Translations under genes and position numbers: made by a program
Notes under the pieces: model-generated
Database searches by the model: none
The model's input: the letters and a program-made list of their open reading frames with translations, nothing else
What the model was told of the DNA's origin: nothing
Assembly (NCBI GenBank): GCA_036362985.1
Contig: JAYGXS010000009.1
Coordinates: 19,358,052 to 19,422,051 of the forward strand
Origin: Ligula intestinalis
Lineage: Eukaryota > Platyhelminthes > Cestoda > Diphyllobothriidea > Diphyllobothriidae
DNA length: 64,000 nucleotides
Direction: 5' to 3'
In this document: positions 25,101 through 34,100 of the stretch, in pieces
How positions within the stretch are numbered: position 1 is the first letter of the stretch
How the letters are laid out: each line of letters starts with the position of its first letter

Positions 25101-28100
25101 CACACCCCCTCCCCCTTCCTCAATGTGAACGAAAGTTGATGCCCGATATCTTCATTTTTTAGAGAGACCTTCTGGGAGTACCTCATTCTTGACGAGGGTC
25201 ACATGATCAAGAATAGCAAGTCCAAGGTTGGTTTCTACTTACCAATTTATCTGTTTTATTTATGACTAATCCATCTTAAAGTTCCTGATACCTCAGGCCT
25301 CGTCTTCATTCCTTTTTGTGGTAGACTATAGGTTAACCATCATCGCTGAATTTTGCTAAGTAGGGGCGCGGGAGCTTGGTTATCAAGCCTTTCTGGCTGT
25401 CAAGTGTGCGTTTGAAATAGTGTTTGTTTGTATCCCTCATTCTTCCTAAGCCCTCGCAGCGGCCGCTTGTGCACCCCTGTTGACAGCAACAGGCTTCAGC
25501 ATGACACGTAGGATGTAAGCTCTTCGTCAAGCCGAAAATTGAGACCTATGGTGTAGCAGTCTAAGTCATGTGTGTGCCTAGATCACTACAATCATCAGGT
25601 CGGATCCCAGGTTGGAGGTAAATACAGAAGTTGCCAGAATGAGGGGTTTATTGTATGCAGAACTCTTCGTTGCAGTCTCAGGCGGCGAAGCCAGGGCTAA
25701 TGTTGACTCTGTCCAGCCAAGCCTGACAGAGAATGAGACAGTGGTGGCAGCTGCCTAAATAGGATTGTGGACCAGATTTAAGCGTTCTCCAATTGGTGTG
25801 TGGGACATTACCCGTGGGCTCTCATATCTGTTGGCGTGAGCTCTGTCGGCCGAGGGGGGGAAGTGGCGCGTTCAAGTGGCGCTTGGGCAGCCGCGAACCC
25901 CTGGGCGCACATTTGTGGGTGTCCGAGTGGAAGTTGGTCAAGTCTCTGCAGGTCAGCGCGCCTGAAAGCGCCGACTGAGGTATTGGCTGACCTTGAGCAG
26001 TTGGCCTTGACAAGGACGCCGGCCTAAGTAACGTTGGGCGTCGGCTACGGATCTTTTAACGGTGTTCTGGTTTCGCTAATGCTGCTCCTCAATCACCCTC
26101 CTAATTGGGTCTACACTACGGACTTTAGCAGGCTTCGATGCCCTCTGCCAGTGGCAGTAGGCCTTTTGCCTATAAGCTGTGTGAATGTAATCCCGATGCT
26201 GTTAAAATAATCTTACTTACATTTTGTAAGTACCACTTTAATATTAGTAATTGCTAAGAGCTCTTGGGACCTAAACATTAACCATACTCACTCTTCTTCT
26301 TCTTCTATCACCCGCCCGATCTACCCGTAGTTGACTTGTGCGGCCAAACGTTTGCGCGCGCGTCACCGTCTCCTGCTCACAGGAACACCCGTGCAGAACA
26401 GGGTGATCGAACTCTGGTCCCTCTTCGACTTCCTCATGCCGGGCTTCCTAGGCACAGAGGCCAGTTTTGCCTCTCGTTTTGCTCGTCCCGTTGCCTCCTC
26501 TCGTGACCCCAAGGCTAGCCCCGAAGAACAGCGTCTGGGTACGTTCTCATCTGTGTATTCCTTTACCGTTTTCCTCATCGCGCACGCTGCTGCTCGTAGG
26601 ATCTACCTGTAAAAACAATGCTACTTACAATTTGCGAGTACCACTTTAATAGTGGTAATTGTTCTGTGAGAGCCATATAATATATTTTTAGACAAAATAT
26701 AATCAAATGTGAGTGTAATAAGCCTCTGGATTTTAATTTTAAATAATTTTCCTATAATAATCATTGTTGATGTGACTTCTGGTGCTGCATGCATTCTCTG
26801 ATAGCTTTATGGTCTGGTTGGTAGTTGGTGAGGTTGAGTTTCATGCAAGCGTTGAGGCTTTCGTCAGTTAGACGTGGTCTTTGGGTAGACTTGATGTATT
26901 TAAGCTGTGAAAATAACTGCTCACATGCATGCCTAGATCCATACGGCCCATTCGTCCTAAAATGTACGATACTCCTCACCTCTTTTTCTTTTCGCCATCT
27001 TGTTTGTTGCAGGGTGGTTAACTTTGGGCAAATGAGAGAGGGAGCGTGTAGTGGTCAAGGCTGTGCGATCCACTATAACCACTACACTAAGAGTATTCCG
27101 TCTGACGAAAGAACGCAGTCAGATGCTAGGAGCGATTAATTATAACAAAAGGCAAGTTTCCGCGAATAGACTGTGTGATTAATGCGTATGTCTAAGGGAC
27201 ATAAACACAAGTGACTGTAGGTGACAAGGCTGGATGGCCTATGCGCGTAAGAGAGCTTCTTCTGGTAGCGTGACCTTGCGTAAACTGAAGTCAAGTCTGG
27301 AGGCTGTCATGCTTTTCTAGAGTCTGTTGTTTAGCGAGTTTGTGGTGGCCGTTGAGACGCAGGAGAAAGGGGAAGCAGCTGCTGTCGGCTAGCCGGAAAA
27401 GGAACACTTCAACAACTGCTAGGTCAAACCTAGGGGGGGGTGGCGTTCGAAACGCCAGAGGTTGGTCGAGAATAAATTGATTCTTATACGCGACTTTGAT
27501 ATGAATACTGGGCCTGCGGTCCATGAGCCACGGCGAGATAATCAGCTTACGCGATACTGGCATTTAGAGCCGATTACTTTTCGACTATCAAACTGGCTTT
27601 GGCAGTCGTGCACTTTTCCAACGGCAATGCCCTGTTCTTTATGCGTTTTAATCAATTTCCTATGTGCGCTGTAACACCTGTTCTATGGGTTTCCCTGTTT
27701 ATTTTTTTACAGGCCAGCTGGCGTTGGAGCATTTGCATCGTATCGTGCTTCCCTTCATCCTTCGTCGTCTGAAGGAGGACGTTCTGCAGGACCTTCCGCC
27801 GAAGGTCATTCAGGACTATATATGCAACATGACTGCCCTGCAGGTGAGTTGCGTTCACTGCCTCTGGCCACTGACAGAATGTATATGTCTTCGTTAAGCA
27901 CACATATTGGCAAATTCCTCTCAAGTCTGACGACGAACTGGGGATCCAGTGTCGAAAATTTACTCAATCAACTTACTTATTTTCCAAAGGATGCCTTGCC
28001 ATGAAAACACATAGAATCCTAATAATCCTCATTTTCGGCCATTCATCATCAGGCCGGTACATGACAGGAGAAATAAAGATAGTCAGTTAATTGGAGCGTT

Positions 28101-31100
28101 TATATGATCGTCAGGTTGGGTGGGGGGGGTGATGGCTGGCTAGTAGCCCCGCCAGGTGGGCCTCAATCCCGGCGGCGAGGAGGTGCAGCAGCAGCATGGT
28201 CTGCTCCGTCATCAAAAACGCAGATGGAGAGGTAGATCCACCGTAGGGAGGTTTGGTGTAGCAGACGTTGGCCGCCGTAAAGGCGGATGGGAACGCGGTC
28301 GAAGACGCGTCTGCTGTGGTTGCTGGGAGGAGGGAAATGCAGGGGGTTAGTGGATGGGTGAGTGTAATTAAGCACCTGGGTTTTCCCTCGTCTCCTGAAT
28401 GCGGGCGTCAATGTGGGTAAGAGGTTAGTTGCGATGCGCAAAGAAGACAGGAGATGTTTTCACGGTCAGACGGTTGAGGTATGTATGTCAACCACGCCGC
28501 TTGCGCTTGACTATTCTCTATGACTTCGTCTTCTGGTGTTTCGTATCACTAAGTGGAACCACCAAGTGGACTAGTCACTGTGTGACCGCCCACGCGAGCT
28601 CTAAAGTGAGCTCAGGTTTAAAACCTGAACGTACATTGTTCCACACTTATATCGGCAATTCCCACACATTTATCACATTCGCGATCTCAACCGACAAATC
28701 ATCGAGCCCGTGATACAATGTTAGAGTGGTAAAATCAACAACAAAAGGTCCCGGGTTCGAATCTCGGGCGTTCCACATCTGGGATTGGCTATGGCTAACT
28801 GATGATGGCCAATAAACCAGAAATTGCCATTCCGTGCTCGGGTTTTTGGATCTGTTCTGTCTGATGGTTTGGGAATTCTTCATTTCGGCTGACCATACCG
28901 AGGCCGTCTCTTGCTGCCTCGTCCTACTCACTTATTCTTCAACCGTATTGTTATTCTTTTAACCGCGTTCTGGACACGTTCTCTCTGCTTACGGCATTAA
29001 TCATGCTATGAGTATGTAAAACGAATGTGTGCGTGGTCAGCCAAATGTCTGACCATCTATTTTGTCGAAAAAAAATCAGTTTAACGGTCTGCCCTGTTGC
29101 GTTTTACTAAAACTGTAGCCATACATGTATGTGACACTCATGAGACGGTGGCCTTCCGCTGCGTCAGTCAGTCACTGCGCCTAACTCATTTCCTGTGAGG
29201 CCTGACTTGGAAGTCATGCCTGCTGGGCTTGGGAGAAAGATGACAATGTTGCTTCAGTGCTTACTTCATTTTCTGTAATGAATATGACCCACTCATAACC
29301 ATAACGAAATGCTAACATTTGTCAGTCGGTGCGTATGCTATTCGATGAGCTAGAAATCGGCCCACTTCGCAGCTAAGAGGTTGCCTTTATAATCCGATTT
29401 CTAATGTGTTTCGTTTTATAAAATTATCTTTTAGCGGATAAAATCTGCTTTGTGAGTGGGTGGGTGCTGCTAGAAGTATTTTCGCAGGCATGGCTCTTGG
29501 ATTGGTCGTGTCAGCCATTGCCCTCCCTGTTATCTACCGTCCTGTTACTTGTGTTTTTGCCGTCGAAACATGGAATCAAGTGGGCAAATTGTTCAGGCAT
29601 GGATGATCAGTTTTTATAAACGTGGAGATGTCGGTTGCTGGAACAGTAATTCTATTTGCCTGATTATACAGATTACTGCTGAAGACTGTTGTCGGGGGCA
29701 GCGGCAAATGAAGGCCGCTGTTAGTTGCTGAACATGTTCTGCACGATAGGTTCTTGTAAAGACAACCGTCATGTGTGCTATACTCTGATATATTGTCCCT
29801 GTTGACTTTGGGTACAACAACGTGTTTGAACGCAGTTGCCAAGTGCAAACTAACCTCCGTAACCTGTACTGAGATTACATGTGGCTATGCTACTTGCAAC
29901 AAGTGAGTAGCCATAGTTTTACTCTTTTGTGAATGCTGTTGTGTAATAAAACTCTTTCATTTTTCCTCATCCACTGTCTAACCAATAGAGAGTTCTAGGG
30001 CGTTCGATTATCGTATTTATTAAACACGGAAGTCCCCACACCGACTTTGAATGAGATAAGGTAGTCATAAATGATGCCACAGCATGTCGTCCTGCTAACT
30101 CTCACCGACAGTTTACCCGGTCAAAAGGCTGCATTCTTCTCGGTGCTCGTTCTCTGTCTCGTAAGCCAAAATTTGTATCAATTAAGCCTCGTGAAAGTAG
30201 AATTCGTCCGTGAACTTCCGTGCCCTTAAAATTTGTTTTTGGTCATGCCTCCGTCTTCGTATAACGTCCCCTGACCCGATTTTGTCAGTTCTTCGGGTTG
30301 CTTTTTGGAGCAATGGTATGCGCCTGACCCTTGCCTCTCTCCATCCTTGGCTTGCCTTCCAGCAAAAACTCTACGCCTCATTTGTTCGCACCGCTGATGG
30401 CCAACGTGCCCTGGATCTAGCCGACCGCAAGTGGCAATCGGTTGGTGGCAAGAGGCCGCCGGTTGCTGAAGCTGCAGTCGGCGCGCCTGCGTGCACAACT
30501 TCTGTCCCGACAGATGTCCGGCATCATGGATTCCAGTCAATGAAGTACCTTCTGTCTGTGTGCAATCACCCTTGCCTCGTCCTGCGCGCAAACCATCCGC
30601 TGCTGGCGTGGGCTGAAGAGCGACTGCAGAGTGAATGGGCCGTGGACTCTCTGGAGGCTGTGGCCCTGAGTGGAAAGTTAGTTGCCCTTCGGTGAGTATT
30701 GTGACTCGATCTCTAAACGCTGGTTGTGCTGATTATGAATATATAATTGCTAATAACATCCCTTCAGTAGGATGTTGTAAAATAAGCGCTCGGTACAATT
30801 TCATTTACCTGCATCTTGTAATAGACAACTCCTCTTGGACTGTGGTTTTGGTGGCCTGCAACGTCTATCTACCTTCGATTCCTCGAATGCGTCTGCACCT
30901 CTTAACCTTCAAGAGGACTTGATGAGTCAGCATCGAGCTCTGATTTTCTTTCAAACTAAAAGCATGCTGAAGCTTGTGGCCACAATGTTAAGGTATGTCT
31001 GCCCGGTGTCTTTCTTGTCCTTTTGCCCCCGCATCTTCTCTGTTCTCAAAACATTCTTCTTCATTGCTGTCTCTCTCTATAGTTCAGAATTTCCAACTGT

Positions 31101-34100
31101 CACGTACGTTAAACTGGATGGAACGGTGCCCATCTCCGAACGCCATGGCACTGTCACTCGGTACGTTTCTAGACGCTTTCTCTTACTGTGTACTCCAAAA
31201 GCGCCTTATTTGGCTTACGCGCCGATAGCAAGTGCCCAACGTGGGGGGGGGGGGCGTGATGACGCCCTTAGGGACGGTTTCGGCCGTGCCAGCCACCTAC
31301 GCCCGATTCTGCCTCTTTGTCTTTTTGAATTTGTCTTCACATCAGGCACAGAGCAAGTTAGATGCGGCGCAAGTATATTACCACTTGGAACTAATTCATG
31401 CGCAAGTAAACGGCCCTGGACTTAAGTGTTTTTTGCCTACAGTGGCCCTCAGCGAAATCGATGGTCGATAGGCGTCTGTGCAGTCACTGGCTACCACAGT
31501 CGCAGCTTTGACATCTCTGTTTTCGCTGTACATCTAAATCCATTAGACCAATCAAAACCTAGCATCTTTCGTTGCCTGTCTGTTTCGGTTTTATTTGGAA
31601 GTGCACTATGCACTCACATCTCAACTGCAGATTTTTAAGTAGGAGATATTGCCTGCGTGACTCGTTTAAAGAGTTTGCACAAACTAATCTTTATGGTTGA
31701 CTATTTTTTAAAGCTTTTTGTTTAAGTTCATAAATGCCTGAATGCTGCATTTATCCGTTCATTCTCCTCTAAAGTATGCACACTTGGCGTTTTCATCTCT
31801 GAATGTGGAGTTCGGAAGTGTGGAATAGTTTCGCATGAAACCTGGGAAATTATTCATGGGATTTTAAGGCGAGACCTGCTTATATTTTAGTTTTTACCAA
31901 TACTACTACTGTCATCGCCACAACTGCTACCATTATTGATGCAGCTGATACTGTTACAACAGTAACAGTAACCACTACTACTACTTTTAACAAATACATA
32001 GGGCGCACGCAAAGGCAACTGGCAGCCAGGGCCGCTGAGCACTTGCCCAACTGGCTTTTGAAGCAAGAAGATAGAATACCAAGGTCCTCTATTATCAAGC
32101 ATCTATTAGACAGCGGTCATTCTGTCGACGTCAAAACAGCGTTTCTAGTACTTGTTCGGACCCGAACAAACCGAATCCTGTGCTATTTGGAAGCTGCATA
32201 CGTACGGTGGGAGAAACCTGACCTATGCAAGCAGCTTGATCATGTCGTCAACCTCCAACTGCCCTGGTGATTGGCCATTTAATTTAATTTCCCACGTGTT
32301 CTTCGTTAACTTCCCTCATCAACTACTTCCCATTGTAGACTTAACGTTCCCGTCCTTTATCGATTAATTTTTAAGCTGAATCAGGTTCCTTGCTGTTGCC
32401 AGTAATTCTGTGAAATTCACCACTGCTGTATGTGTCCTCGTTATCCTTCTTATGCAACGACAGGAAGCAGCTGATGAGCTGTCACGAAATTCGTTGATAT
32501 CAATGAATTCTGCTGTTTTTGCCCGTTTTCAACCGCCACTATTGTATCTACTAGCAGTACACCTACTTCTATTACTATTGTTATTATGATCACTATTCTA
32601 ACACGACCGCCACTCATACGAGTGCTATTGTTACAATTCCTAGCATTATTACCAGGACTGCTCGCAGTATTCCTATTGTTAGTACCATTACTGTTGCAAC
32701 CGCTAACTAATACTGCTTCTACCAATGCTACAACTACTACTGTTCTACTGCTATTACTGCTTCTTTTTCTACTAATACTGCTATTGTTACCACTATCAGT
32801 GGAAGTACTAAGACTGTTAACAGAAGTACCATTGTTATTGCAACGTCTACAACAGTTTTACCGTCGAGTTCGACAGGGTCCAATATGTACTTCACAGCAG
32901 ACTGGCAGCAAGCACGGTGAATTGCGCGTGAAATTAGGCCTTCGAAGCATAAACTGCACTATCTACCCTCCACCGTCTGGGCCCAGTGTCTTGACCGGGT
33001 CATAAATACCGCGGATGTGAGAGGGCACGGGTGGCTGGCGCAGCCGGAGCCGCTCTTCGCCACACCTGGCTCGGATCTCCGAGGGGGGCGGGGGGCGGTA
33101 GGAGGGCCATAAAGATCACATTAGGAAGGAGACATTGCAGTCAGACTCCCAGTCCGCCAGTTGGCACATCCACGCAAACCACGCTGACTGGTGTGCGGAA
33201 GGGACCCAGCGACTGACATGCCTAATAACCTCGTCTGCGCGTACCATATACACGATCTGACCCCCGCCTCCAAACGCAAACATCAGGATTTCACGCCAGA
33301 GAGCCCCAGAGGTGGTCACGCGGAGTTTGGGCCATTGCAGCCCGACTCAGGACACCGGTCATCAACATTAACCAGTAGTATTGCTATCACCACTATTACT
33401 TCTACTACTACTGCCACTAATCCTAATACCCAAACCGGTATTACTGGCACTGTGTGTTAGTTCGACCATTGCAAGCGAAAATGTCCACCATTTGCCCAAG
33501 AGCAGGGACGGTGACTGTGGTCAGGTATAGTGATAGTAGGCGCACCAATACCTACCCCACTCTAAATCCTCTCAACTGCATTTAAACGACGACAAGACAA
33601 AGTCGAGATGGCCGCGCAAGAAGAGGCACTACTGACACTACTGTTTGCATGCATCATCTCTTCTCATACTGAAAGTTTTTTGCCTTTCTGGAATCGCCAA
33701 CTGTAGGTTCAATCAAGATCCCTCGATCGATATCCTTCTCCTCACCACGTCGATCGGTGGCCTGGGTTTGAACCTCACCGGAGCTGACACTGTTATTTTT
33801 GTAGAACACGATTGGAATCCTTGCAAGGATTTGCAGGTAATCTTGCTTTTTTAAATGTTTAAATGCATTCTGTCTATAATACGGGGAATGCGAACGCCAA
33901 GCTCCACTCCGCTGTACTCACCACCTCTTTCATAAATTAAGTGGCAGAGATGTTAAACCGTGCCTAGCGCACGAACGGTTACCGGTGGCCAGGAACTCTT
34001 GCACGGAATTGACAGAAGTGAGGTGTGGATTGATTTGTCGAAATTTTTTCCCCGCATAGCAGTTTTTGTCCTGTGCGACGTCGGCTTTGCGCTCAAAAAA

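Larger units (their letters stand above)
27844..30362 (+). other. BTAF1 intron, 2.5 kb
   Basis: 28125-28420 is the third copy of the dispersed repeat family. 28690-28850 is a tRNA-derived SINE. 28930-30362 shows no recognisable gene or repeat. Confidence 0.75.

Noticed and set aside
32586..33005. Leu-rich 139-codon frame that looks like a membrane protein
   Set aside because: It arises from degenerate ATT/CTA/ACT triplet runs inside a BTAF1 intron. Neighbouring frames show the same pattern.
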